A DNA stretch of 64,000 nt from NCBI GenBank assembly GCA_021739765.1, contig JAIPBD010000015.1, positions 1-64,000 of the forward strand. Direction: 5' to 3'. Both the position numbers and the translations under genes were made by a program. The stretch is from Melioribacteraceae bacterium (GTDB lineage: Bacteria; Bacteroidota; Ignavibacteria; Ignavibacteriales; Melioribacteraceae). This document shows, one piece after another, positions 16,368-24,935 of the stretch (positions are counted from its first letter, which is position 1; each line of letters opens with the position of its first letter). Below the pieces are notes generated by a model, which had not been told where the DNA came from, ran no database searches, and saw nothing but the letters and a program-made list of their open reading frames with translations.

Positions 16368-18050
16368 TCACTCCTTCACCAAACTCCTATACTTAATCCG
16401 ATGCGGTTGATCCGCTGCGATTCCTAATCGTTCTTTTCGTTTTTCTTCGTATTCGGAATAATTTCCTTCAAACCAATGGACTTTACTTTCCCCTTCGAAA
16501 GCGAGAATGTGGGTCGCGATTCTATCCAAAAACCATCTGTCATGGGAAATAATAACGGCGCATCCACCGAAGTTTTCCAACGCTTCTTCCAATGCGCGCA
16601 TTGTGTTTACGTCGAGATCGTTTGTCGGTTCATCCAAAAGAATAACATTCGCGCCGCTTTTCAACATCATCGCCAAATGAACACGGTTTCTTTCTCCACC
16701 CGAGAGCATTCCGACTTTTTTCTGTTGATCGCCTCCGGTAAAATTAAACTGTCCGACATAAGCCCGAGAGTTTATTTCCCTTTTGCCGAGCATCATAATA
16801 TCGCTTCCGCCTGAGATCGACTCCCAAATTGATTTCTCTGGATCGAGAGATTCGCGGCTTTGATCGAGATAAGCGAGTTTAACCGTATCGCCGATTTTAA
16901 AACTTCCCGAATCCGGTTTTTCCTCTCCGGTAATCATTCTGAACAAGGTGGTTTTACCCGCGCCATTAGGACCGATAATTCCAACAATTCCTCCTGGAGG
17001 AAGTGAAAAATTCATATCGTCATAAAGTAATTTGTCACCGTATCCCTTTTTGACATTTTGCGCTTCAATCACAACGTTTCCGAGTCTTTCGCCCGGCGGG
17101 ATGTAAATCTGTAAATCCTTTTCTCTTTTGTCTGATTCTTCTTTCAACAGATTTTCGTAAGAACTGATTCTCGCTTTCGATTTTGCGTGACGCGCTTTCG
17201 GCGCCATTCTGATCCATTCAAGTTCACGTTCCAAAGTTTTCTGTTTTTTGCTTTCGGTTTTTTCTTCTTGAGCTAAACGGTTTTGTTTTTGTTCCAACCA
17301 CGAAGAATAATTCCCTTTCCAAGGAATTCCCTTCCCTTGATCGAGTTCTAAAATCCATCCCGCGACATTATCCAAAAAGTATCTGTCATGAGTAACCGCG
17401 ATTACCGTTCCTTTGTATTTTTGCAAATGCTGCTCAAGCCACGCAACGGATTCAGCGTCGAGGTGGTTTGTCGGTTCATCAAGAAGTAAAATATCCGGTT
17501 TTTGAAGCAATAATCTGCAAAGAGCAACGCGCCGTTTTTCACCGCCGCTTATTACCCCAATTTTGGTGTCTCCGGGCGGACAACGTAAAGCGTCCATCGC
17601 CCGATCCAATTTTGAGTCAATTTCCCATCCATCAACGTGATCAATCTTTTCTTGAATTGTGCCTTGTTTTTCGAGCAAGTCGGTCATTTCATCATCGCTC
17701 ATCGGTTCAGCAAATTTTTCGCTGATTGTGTTAAACTCATTTAACAAATCAAGTACATCCTTTGCGGCTTCTTCAACAATTTCTTTTACGGTTTTATCGT
17801 CATCCAACATAGGCTCTTGTTCCAAATAACCGATTGTAAATCCGGGCGAAATGGAAATTTCACCGTTATAATCTGCGTCAACGCCAGCCATAATTTTCAG
17901 CAAAGTACTTTTTCCGGCACCGTTTAAACCCAGAACACCAATTTTTGCACCGTAGTAATAGGAAAGCGAAATATCCTTGATTACCGGTTTGTTATTGTAA
18001 TACTTCGCGACCTTGTACATCGAATAAATTATCTTTTTATCATCAGCCAT
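16368..18050 (-). CDS. ettA: Energy-dependent translational throttle protein EttA (ABC-F)
   Basis: A 560-residue ABC-F ATPase with two ABC domains and no membrane segments. The first Walker A is GLNGAGKST and the first signature is SGGEKRRVAL. The second pair is GPNGAGKTT and SGGERNRVHL. Both D-loops follow LLLDEPTNHLD and ILLDEPTNDLD. The linker of about 80 residues with LERELEWIRMAPKARHAKSKARI is the P-site tRNA interaction motif characteristic of EttA. It binds the ribosomal E site and couples initiation or early elongation to the ATP/ADP ratio. Length and start (MADDKKIIYSMYKV) agree with the family. Confidence 0.93.
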   Translation of the reverse strand: MADDKKIIYSMYKVAKYYNNKPVIKDISLSYYYGAKIGVLGLNGAGKSTLLKIMAGVDADYNGEISISPGFTIGYLEQEPMLDDDKTVKEIVEEAAKDVLDLLNEFNTISEKFAEPMSDDEMTDLLEKQGTIQEKIDHVDGWEIDSKLDRAMDALRCPPGDTKIGVISGGEKRRVALCRLLLQKPDILLLDEPTNHLDAESVAWLEQHLQKYKGTVIAVTHDRYFLDNVAGWILELDQGKGIPWKGNYSSWLEQKQNRLAQEEKTESKKQKTLERELEWIRMAPKARHAKSKARISSYENLLKEESDKREKDLQIYIPPGERLGNVVIEAQNVKKGYGDKLLYDDMNFSLPPGGIVGIIGPNGAGKTTLFRMITGEEKPDSGSFKIGDTVKLAYLDQSRESLDPEKSIWESISGGSDIMMLGKREINSRAYVGQFNFTGGDQQKKVGMLSGGERNRVHLAMMLKSGANVILLDEPTNDLDVNTMRALEEALENFGGCAVIISHDRWFLDRIATHILAFEGESKVHWFEGNYSEYEEKRKERLGIAADQPHRIKYRSLVKE

Positions 18051-18487
18051 TTAAATTTTCCGTTCTTTTTGTTGAATTCTAAATACAAATGTAAATCAAA
18101 ATGATACAAAAGGTTACTAATAATATTGAACAAACCGGATGGTCGAACAAGAAGAAACAGCGTCGAGACAATTAACCCGACAATGGAGCTGATCTTTGTA
18201 CGCATTTTCTTCATTCAATCCATCAGATTCAGAATATACATAATGCTATTAGAAGGCACTTTATTAACTCACGAGTAAATTAGAAGGTTGGGTCTGCTTT
18301 TTAATTCATACGCAAAAAGAGACGGGAATTATCATAGAAACTGCTACAAATAAATAATATTTTGAATTTATCGTAAAAAGAGCAATACTCGTTTTTATAC
18401 TCTAATTAGAATAAATAAGAAAAGCTTGATATAAATAATCTGTTTTAATTAGATCAGAAGATTAAATCCTAAATAGTGGAGTTTGAC
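18051..18487. other. Gene-free region between ettA and the 18.5-kb lipoprotein gene
   Basis: This 437-bp AT-rich stretch separates divergent genes and should hold both promoters. A 61-codon minus-strand frame (18029-18214) overlaps the start of ettA but has no family features. No repeat, RNA gene or clear terminator was recognised. Confidence 0.5.
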
Positions 18488-19018
18488 ATGATAAAATATT
18501 TGATGGCTGTTTTTGTCGCCCTTCTTCTATTCCAGAGTTGTGAATCGGCGACCGAATCGTATTTTGAAAAAAACGAGTTCATGCCTTTAAAAGTTGGAAA
18601 CAAATGGTATTGGAATCATTGGATAAAAGACACAACGTCCGTAGATGAAATTTGGGAAGTGGTTGGATGGCAAAAAGTTAACTGTCATTATTACTTTAAA
18701 GTTGCGAGATACAACGGCCCCGGGGATACAACTATTTCATATTTATATTTCAGAATTGATAACAACACTTTGTTTAGAAAATGGCCTGGTAGGGACGAAA
18801 CTATTTTAGCTGACTTCTCTTTGAACTTAAATGAGGAAGCTTATTGGAGTGAAGACTTGTTTGTTACCAAGAAAGATGAATCAACTATCGTCTTCCAGAA
18901 AACAATAGGTCTTGATCTACCTCAGTTAGAATTTAAAAAAGGGATAGGTTTAACGAGAGATGAAAATTTTGGAGTGTTCCATTATAGACACAAGTTAGTT
19001 GGATATGAGATTAAATAG
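18488..19018 (+). CDS. Small lipoprotein of unknown function
   Basis: The protein has about 176 residues from ATG 18488, where the lipoprotein signal starts (MIKYLMAVFVALLLFQSC). A GTG 12 bp upstream is a less likely start. After the lipobox the protein is rich in Trp and Tyr (FMPLKVGNKWYWNHW and similar), suggesting a beta-rich barrel or sandwich. The segment FMPLKVGNKW resembles small Bacteroidota lipoproteins of the 'PLxvGnxWvY' type, which have no known function. It may be co-transcribed with the following GH5 gene, but the 250-bp gap argues against it. Confidence 0.7.
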   Translation: MIKYLMAVFVALLLFQSCESATESYFEKNEFMPLKVGNKWYWNHWIKDTTSVDEIWEVVGWQKVNCHYYFKVARYNGPGDTTISYLYFRIDNNTLFRKWPGRDETILADFSLNLNEEAYWSEDLFVTKKDESTIVFQKTIGLDLPQLEFKKGIGLTRDENFGVFHYRHKLVGYEIK

Positions 19019-19270
19019 CTAGAATCCGCCCCAAGTTAACTTATAAATGGAGTCAGTATTCGGTGCCCGATATTATAAAAGAGCTTAACTCTCCTATTCA
19101 AAATTCCTGTAAATTTTTAAGTTCGCAAACGAACAGAATGATAATACAGCCCTTTTAATTTTTAGAACCGCACTCAAAAACAGACCGTCTTTAATAATTT
19201 ATATCGCAAAAAAGCGAAATCAGAAAATCTTTGTATTTTTGAGCATTGCAAAAATTCTTTTGAGGAAATC

Positions 19271-20902
19271 ATGCTCAACAAACACATCAAATTTATAGTT
19301 CTGATTTTATTTCTTGGATCATTTTGGGGATGCGAAAACGAAATTCCAACTGAAAAATTTCTCCGCGTCCAAGATCAAAACTTCGTTGACGGAAACGGAA
19401 AGAAGGTTTTTCTTAAAAGTGTCGGATTGGGAAACTGGCTTCTTCCCGAAGGTTATATGTGGAAGTTCGGGAACCTCGCGGACAGACCTCGAAAAATTGA
19501 GGCGTTAACCGTTGATTTGCTCGGAAAAGAAAACGCGGATCAATTTTGGCAAGACTTCAGAAAATTCTACATCACGGAAGCGGATATTAAAAGAATAGCT
19601 GAATTGGGCTTTAATTGTGTTCGTCCGGCAATGAACTCCCGTCTGTTTTTGACCGAGGGAGAAAATCCACAGTTCATAGAAGAAAACTTCAAATTGTTAG
19701 ATGATTTGATGGAATGGTGCAAAAAATACGATGTTTATGTTGTACTTGATATGCACGGCGCACCCGGAGGACAAACGGGTGAGAATATTGACGACAGCCC
19801 GAATGACGAACCGGAATTGTTTATGTATGAAAAGAATCAAGATTTGCTTGTTGATTTATGGGTGAATTTAGCGGATCGATACAAAGATAATCCGACATTA
19901 ATCGCATACGATTTATTGAACGAACCACTTCCCGCGCGCGACGGATCTGCTGAAAAATACGGGCATCTCGTCGAACCGCTTTATAAACGCATCACGGATG
20001 AAATCCGCAAAGTCGATTCTTTACACATGATTACGCTCGAAGGAGTCGATTGGTCAAATGATTGGTCAATCTTTACCGAAGTTTTCGACGACAACACATT
20101 TTATCAATTCCATTATTACTGCTGGAATCGTCCCGATCATTTGAATTCTGTTCAATATTTTATTGATGAACGTGAGCGGTTAAATACACCGGTTTGGGTT
20201 GGCGAAACCGGGGAAAAAAACAACAAAATTTATTGGGGAACAACTCAATATTTTGAAGCGAACGATATTCATTGGTCGTTTTGGCCCTGGAAAAAAATGG
20301 ATACAAAAAACACACCGTATTCGATTAATCGACCTGATAATTGGGATCTTGTTCTCGATTACTTGAAAGGTGGTGAAAAACCGAGTGTTGCTGAATCCCA
20401 AAAGATTTTTAATGAAGTAATCGAAAATATAAAACTCGAAAATTGTGTCTTTTTTGAAGATGTAACCAATTCGATTTTTCGTCGAGTTCCGGTAACAATT
20501 GAAGCTGAAAATTACGGTCACGATGGATTTGAACGTTCGTATTTTGTTTTCGAAAGAAAAGAGTTTTCGGAATATTATCGAACTTCGGAACCGGTCCAAA
20601 TAAAAATGTTAGAGGATGGCAACGACTCCGAGCAATATGTGGTTTTGGAAAGAGCTGAGTGGACGGCTTACGAAGTGGGAAGCGATTCTTTGTCGAATCG
20701 GAAGGTTACAATAAAAGCCAGAGGCGAAGGCGAAACCCCAAAGCTGAAATTTGATTTTAACGGAAACAAATATGAATTTGACCTGACCGATTCGTGGCAA
20801 GAGTACGAATTAAATGGTGTTGAAATTATGAAGGGAAACAACAAAATTAAAACCGAAGTTTTATTCGGGATTGCAAATCTCGATTGGATAAAAATAGAGT
20901 AA
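19271..20902 (+). CDS. Lipoprotein glycoside hydrolase family 5 (cellulase-like) with C-terminal CBM-like domain
   Basis: A 543-residue protein with a lipoprotein signal (IKFIVLILFLGSFWGC). The GH5 TIM barrel covers about residues 40-365: FNCVRPAMNSR, VVLDMHGAPGGQTG, then the acid/base E218 in LLNEP and the nucleophile E312 in WVGETGE. The C-terminal part from about residue 405 starts VTIEAENYGHDG and resembles CBM6/35-type beta-sandwiches. It would cleave a beta-glucan or beta-mannan at the cell surface or in the periplasm. A 127-residue lipoprotein gene follows 3 bp after the stop and a second GH5 comes shortly after. Confidence 0.88.
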   Translation: MLNKHIKFIVLILFLGSFWGCENEIPTEKFLRVQDQNFVDGNGKKVFLKSVGLGNWLLPEGYMWKFGNLADRPRKIEALTVDLLGKENADQFWQDFRKFYITEADIKRIAELGFNCVRPAMNSRLFLTEGENPQFIEENFKLLDDLMEWCKKYDVYVVLDMHGAPGGQTGENIDDSPNDEPELFMYEKNQDLLVDLWVNLADRYKDNPTLIAYDLLNEPLPARDGSAEKYGHLVEPLYKRITDEIRKVDSLHMITLEGVDWSNDWSIFTEVFDDNTFYQFHYYCWNRPDHLNSVQYFIDERERLNTPVWVGETGEKNNKIYWGTTQYFEANDIHWSFWPWKKMDTKNTPYSINRPDNWDLVLDYLKGGEKPSVAESQKIFNEVIENIKLENCVFFEDVTNSIFRRVPVTIEAENYGHDGFERSYFVFERKEFSEYYRTSEPVQIKMLEDGNDSEQYVVLERAEWTAYEVGSDSLSNRKVTIKARGEGETPKLKFDFNGNKYEFDLTDSWQEYELNGVEIMKGNNKIKTEVLFGIANLDWIKIE

Positions 20903-20905
20903 AAA

Positions 20906-21289
20906 ATGAAAACAATATTTTTGTTTTTGAGCTTGGTTCTTCTTTCAGGATGTGGTGATTCATTAACCGAATTTGAATTGGATGAAGAGTTTAAAATCAA
21001 ATATGGAGAAAAAGTCCGAATAAACGGGGCGCCTTTTGAGATCGAATTTATTGATGTTGCGGAGGATTCCCGTTGTCCGAGAAATTTAGTCTGCGTCTGG
21101 GCAGGCAACGCCGAAATTGTTCTTGCTGTTGCAGATGAACGAAGGTCGCTTAACACAACTCTCGATCCCAAATCCTTTGATCTTTATGGTTATAAAGTTG
21201 ATTTGATTCGTATTGAACCTTATCCCGAGGATGAAAACGAAATACCGAAGGAAATTTACGAAGCGACTCTTTCTGTCGGGAAACTCTGA
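20906..21289 (+). CDS. Small lipoprotein with SRCP/CVWAG motif
   Basis: A 127-residue lipoprotein (signal LFLSLVLLSGC). FEIEFIDVAEDSRCPRNLVCVWAGNAEIVL is a conserved segment seen in many small bacterial proteins of unknown role; its Cys pair may form a disulfide. The start lies 3 bp after the GH5 stop, so it is in one operon with it. It may be an accessory surface protein, but no reaction can be assigned. Confidence 0.75.
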   Translation: MKTIFLFLSLVLLSGCGDSLTEFELDEEFKIKYGEKVRINGAPFEIEFIDVAEDSRCPRNLVCVWAGNAEIVLAVADERRSLNTTLDPKSFDLYGYKVDLIRIEPYPEDENEIPKEIYEATLSVGKL

Positions 21290-21391
21290 TAAATCGGGTG
21301 TGAAGAATTGAATCGTGCAATAAAATAAATAAAGCGCTCAAGATGAGTCTCTTTTGAAAATACCGTTACAATAAATAATATTGGTGGAAAA

Positions 21392-23329
21392 ATGCGAAAA
21401 TTGTTATTGATGTTCTTGGCGATTAACCTCTCTTTGTCCGCGCAGGAATTACCCTTCACAAAAGGATTTAATCTTTCCGGGTGGTTCCAAACTTCCAGCG
21501 CGACACAAATTCAACTTTCCAAATTTTCGAAAGAAAAGTTTGCGAAAATACAAGCAATGGGAATCGACCATTTCCGTCTTCCGATAAACCTTCACGCGAT
21601 GACAGATGGTTCTCCAAATTATAACATCGATCCGTTGTTTTTTAATTTGCTTCACGAAGTAATAAATTGGACGGAAGAGCTTGGACTGCATCTAATTCTC
21701 GATAACCACACTTTCGATCCGGCTGTTTCCACAACCACCGATATAGAAGAACCGCTCGTTAAAGTCTGGAAACAAATGGCTGCCGAATTCAAAAACCGCT
21801 CTAATCTAATTTATTACGAAATATTAAACGAACCGCACGGAATTGGCGACAACGAATGGAATACTATTCAAAAGAATGTGATTGACAGCATTAGAACAAT
21901 TGATGATTTTCACACTATTATTGTCGGTCCGGCGGGATGGAACAGCTACAACAATCTTAAATTTATGCCCGAGTATGCCGACACAAACTTGATTTATACT
22001 TTTCACTTTTACGATCCGTTTTTGTTTACCCATCAAGGCGCGAGTTGGACTGACCCTTCGCTCGTCAATTTATCCGGAGTTCCGTTCCCATACAAAGCGA
22101 GCGAAATGCCTCAAGTTCCTGCCGATTTACAAGGAACCTGGGTTCAGGGGAGTTTGAACAGCAGTTATCAAAATGACGGGACAATTCAAGCTGTGAGAAA
22201 TTTGTTAGATATCGCGGCAAATTTTAAAAACGAAAGAAACGTGCCGATATTTTGCGGTGAATTCGGAGTTTATATTAGAAACGCCGAGAAAGATGACCGA
22301 ACACTTTGGCACAGTATCGTTCGATCGTATCTGGAAAGTTTGGGAATCGGATGGTCTCTTTGGGAGTATGATTCTGGATTCGGTGTTTTTGAAGAAGGTT
22401 CAAACAAAATGATAGATCACGACTTAAATGTGTTTTTAACTAACGCGCTTGGACTAACCGCTCCCCCTCAAAGTGAATTTATTATTAAACCCGATACGGT
22501 TGGATTTCATTTGTACGATGATTTTATTGGCGAGAATGTATTTGAATCAAGTTCTGCGGGGAGTGGAATAATTAACTTTTATTCCGAAGACGCCGGAAGT
22601 GGAATTTATTCAATTCATTGTGCGAATCTTGGTCAATATAATAACGTTGGGTTTGATTTTAGTCCGAATAAGGATTTGTCATATATGGCTGCAAACGGAT
22701 TCAATTTTGAGATGAAAGTAAAGGGTGATTCCCCCGGCGCTTTGTTTGATATTCGTGTTATCGATACAAAAGTTGACGCGGATGATCATCCCTGGAGAAT
22801 GAAAGTTACAATTGATGAAAATATGGTGATTTGGGATGGAAGTTGGCAAACTCTTAGAATTCCGTTAACCACTTTTACAGAAGGCGGATCGTGGGACGAT
22901 GCATGGTTCGAACCAATCGGTGAATTTGATTGGACAGCTGTTGATAGATTTGAAATCGTTGCCGAACATCATTCGTTTGCAGGAAAACAATTTTGGTTTG
23001 ATGATATAAAAATTGTAAATCCTTTTGCTGTCGGAATTGAGGAAAACAAAAATCAGCCCAATTCAATTAAGCTTTATCAAAACTATCCGAATCCTTTTAA
23101 TCCGGCAACAAAAATTCGTTATTCTGTCCCGGAAAACTTCGAGTCTAACATAACTCTAAAGATATATGATGCACTCGGGAACGAAATTAAAACCTTAGTA
23201 AATGAACCTCAATCGAGAGGAGAACACGAAATCATGTTTGACGCGTCAGAATTGACAGCCGGAATTTATTTCTTTAAATTATCCGCAAATAATTTCTACG
23301 AAGTCAGAAAAATGACCTTTTTAAAGTAA
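21392..23329 (+). CDS. T9SS-secreted glycoside hydrolase family 5 with CBM-like middle domain
   Basis: A 645-residue protein with a signal peptide (LLLMFLAINLSLSA-Q). The GH5 barrel spans about 20-350: GFNLSGWFQ, HFRLPINLHAM, LILDNHTFDP, acid/base E147 in EILNEPHG and nucleophile E290 in FCGEFGVY. Residues about 370-550 form a beta-sandwich (LYDDFIGENVF...FWFDDIKIV) similar to CBM11-type or related modules. The end is the type IX sorting domain with YQNYPNPFNPATKIRYSVP. It is thus exported to the cell surface or medium, while the neighbouring GH5 is a lipoprotein. Together they suggest beta-glucan or mannan breakdown. Confidence 0.9.
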   Translation: MRKLLLMFLAINLSLSAQELPFTKGFNLSGWFQTSSATQIQLSKFSKEKFAKIQAMGIDHFRLPINLHAMTDGSPNYNIDPLFFNLLHEVINWTEELGLHLILDNHTFDPAVSTTTDIEEPLVKVWKQMAAEFKNRSNLIYYEILNEPHGIGDNEWNTIQKNVIDSIRTIDDFHTIIVGPAGWNSYNNLKFMPEYADTNLIYTFHFYDPFLFTHQGASWTDPSLVNLSGVPFPYKASEMPQVPADLQGTWVQGSLNSSYQNDGTIQAVRNLLDIAANFKNERNVPIFCGEFGVYIRNAEKDDRTLWHSIVRSYLESLGIGWSLWEYDSGFGVFEEGSNKMIDHDLNVFLTNALGLTAPPQSEFIIKPDTVGFHLYDDFIGENVFESSSAGSGIINFYSEDAGSGIYSIHCANLGQYNNVGFDFSPNKDLSYMAANGFNFEMKVKGDSPGALFDIRVIDTKVDADDHPWRMKVTIDENMVIWDGSWQTLRIPLTTFTEGGSWDDAWFEPIGEFDWTAVDRFEIVAEHHSFAGKQFWFDDIKIVNPFAVGIEENKNQPNSIKLYQNYPNPFNPATKIRYSVPENFESNITLKIYDALGNEIKTLVNEPQSRGEHEIMFDASELTAGIYFFKLSANNFYEVRKMTFLK

Positions 23330-23344
23330 CGGAAGCAGATTTAA

Positions 23345-23773
23345 ATGCGATTTGAATCATCAAAAAGTTCGTTCATTTTGGGCATAATTTATTTCTCATG
23401 TGCCGTAAGTTTGGGCACAATTTATCTTATAATAATAGATGATGTCTCGCTCCTCTTTAAAATCTTTATGATTTCGGTGATGCTTTCAGCTACTGTAGTT
23501 CCGCTTTGGGTGGTTTTTGCGACTTATTATATTATTGATGGGGAAAATCTATTTATAAAATCGGCATTTATGACCTGGAGTATCGAGGTCAAAAATATCG
23601 TAAAAATAAAGAAAACCGGTGACGCTTTATCTGGACCCGCGCTCTCTTTCGATAGAATTGAAGTAACCTACCTGAGTGAAAAAAATAAGAAAAAGAAGGT
23701 TTTAATCTCACCCGAAGATCGTGACAAATTTCTGCACAACATCGAAAAAGCGCAACAAAAATTGGCCGCGTAA
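23345..23773 (+). CDS. Membrane protein with bacterial PH-like domain
   Basis: A 142-residue protein with two N-terminal membrane helices (residues ~10-28 and 36-60: FILGIIYFSCAVSLGTIYLI and IFMISVMLSATVVPLWVVFA). A short bacterial PH-type domain follows (YYIIDGENLFIKSAFMTWSIEVKNIVKIKKT, then ALSFDRIEVTYL). The LSFDRIEV segment is typical of bPH/DUF1200-like proteins. It has no known enzymatic role. It starts 15 bp after the GH5 stop but has no obvious functional link to it. Confidence 0.75.
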   Translation: MRFESSKSSFILGIIYFSCAVSLGTIYLIIIDDVSLLFKIFMISVMLSATVVPLWVVFATYYIIDGENLFIKSAFMTWSIEVKNIVKIKKTGDALSGPALSFDRIEVTYLSEKNKKKKVLISPEDRDKFLHNIEKAQQKLAA

Positions 23774-23830
23774 CTATCAAACGAACTCAGCTGTCAGAAT
23801 AGCGTTTATAATCGAAAGGTGCTTTCTAAA

Positions 23831-23866
23831 ATCATACTATTTCACACGGAAATGGTATGATTACTT
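23831..23866. terminator. 12-bp stem hairpin, possible bidirectional terminator
   Basis: ATCATACTATTT (23831-23842) pairs with AAATGGTATGAT (23850-23861), with one G-T wobble and a 7-base loop. The sequence after it is rich in T (TACTTTTAT). It lies between the end of the PH-domain gene and a degraded minus-strand gene, where a terminator is expected for both. The T-run is imperfect. Confidence 0.45.
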
Positions 23867-23870
23867 TTAT

Positions 23871-24023
23871 TCAAATCATTGTTTTATCATTTGCGCTTGC
23901 GGCTGAAGAATAAAGACCCTTTAATTGTACGCCGGCATTTGAACGGTTGGTTTCAGCCGCGTCTAATATACTTTTCCATTCTTCAAAGTTTTTAATTTCA
24001 TGTTGAATGATTATTGTTGTCAT
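23871..24023 (-). pseudogene. Truncated antibiotic-biosynthesis-monooxygenase-like gene remnant
   Basis: A 50-codon frame starts with MTTIIIQHEIKNFEEWKSIL and continues DAAETNRSNAGV. This is the typical beginning of small ferredoxin-like-fold proteins (ABM/cyclase family), where a strand is followed by a [D/N]-[F/Y]-x-x-W-K helix. A TGA interrupts after TMI, where a third strand such as FEW would be expected. A one-base deletion could explain the stop, since a TTTGAA reading lies in the adjoining frame. It is about half the length of functional members, so it is probably a decaying gene. Confidence 0.45.
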
Positions 24024-24360
24024 TTATTTGCCAAACATTTAGGTATTATGTTTTACAAATCTTAACAAAGTAATTTTTTAGAATTTCACAAACAAGCCAT
24101 TATGTCTTATTAACTTTCTCTTTTGTAATTGGAAGGTCAGCATTTAAACACATTTTGAAGGATCATAGAGCGTTTGGGAGATGATGATAACTCCCGGTTT
24201 GTGGTAGAATTTTCAATTCACGGGAAATTAGAGCACGATCATAAAAACGATCGCGATCAAAAACTTTGAAGTAATTTATTATCATAATTAGTCACAATCA
24301 TTTAATCTAAATATTCCATCCGGTATCTTTGTCTAATTACAAAACAAATGGATTAATCAA
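24024..24360. other. Gene-free region before the DUF2721 gene
   Basis: This 337-bp stretch contains no convincing gene. A 31-codon frame (24174-24269, reading GDDDNSRFVVEFSIHG) has a protein-like composition but no good start or recognised family. The end holds the probable promoter of the DUF2721 gene. Confidence 0.45.
24301..24331 (+). promoter_or_regulatory. Bacteroidota-type promoter candidate for the DUF2721 gene
   Basis: TATCTTTG at 24324-24331 matches the TAnnTTTG -7 element of Bacteroidota primary sigma factor promoters. TTTA at 24301-24304 stands 19 bases before it, with one mismatch to the -33 TTTG element. The start codon is 29 bp downstream. This is supported by position and consensus only. 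Confidence 0.4.
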
Positions 24361-24849
24361 ATGGAAATTTTAGCGGATAATTTTTCAGCGTCGCAGGTAA
24401 TTCAGTTAATGCTTGCACCTGCAGTGATGATAAGCGCGTGTGGTTTGTTGCTTCTCGGAATCAACAACAAATATTCGCTCGTTGTTAACAGAATAAGATT
24501 GCTAAACGGCGAACGGAGAGAGAAAAAAGCGCTTGTTGCAAAGGATAAAAACACTACAGAAGATAACGTACGGCAAGAGAGTGTGAATATACAAATCGAA
24601 CTTCTATTACATCGAGTTAAACTCGTTCGTAACGCGGTTTTGTCGTATGCAATCGCGGTAGCAATGTTTGTAATTACTTCATTTCTTCTCGGTTTGGCAT
24701 TTTTTAGCGGAAGTAGCGGATTTCACTTAATTATAGTAATAACTTTTCTGATCGGGATGATTTTTGTGCTTTCGGGAGTAATTTTTACGGGATTTGAAAC
24801 CTACGAAGGTTATAAAATAGTAAACTATGAAGTAGCGGTCGACGAATAA
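24361..24849 (+). CDS. DUF2721 family membrane protein
   Basis: A 162-residue protein with a short N-terminal helix (residues 10-32: QVIQLMLAPAVMISACGLLLL), a basic cytoplasmic loop with N-R-I-R-L-L-N-G-E-R-R-E-K-K, and two C-terminal membrane helices (105-125 and 130-150). The start APAVMISACGLLLLGINNKYS...NRIR matches DUF2721. Members are widespread and uncharacterised. It lies 86 bp before the large P-loop gene on the same strand, so it may belong to that unit. Confidence 0.85.
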   Translation: MEILADNFSASQVIQLMLAPAVMISACGLLLLGINNKYSLVVNRIRLLNGERREKKALVAKDKNTTEDNVRQESVNIQIELLLHRVKLVRNAVLSYAIAVAMFVITSFLLGLAFFSGSSGFHLIIVITFLIGMIFVLSGVIFTGFETYEGYKIVNYEVAVDE

Positions 24850-24935
24850 TATTTTTAGTGACAATGTGAAGGATTGTTTATACTTTATTCACGATCAATA
24901 CTTTTGTTTATTTTTTATGTAAAAGGGGAAATTAA

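Noticed and set aside
18029-18214. 61-codon minus-strand frame upstream of ettA
   Set aside because: It overlaps the ettA start in another frame, has no ribosome site and no family features.
24174-24269. 31-codon frame reading GDDDNSRFVVEFSIHG
   Set aside because: No start codon with a ribosome site and no recognised family; kept only as a note in the region entry.
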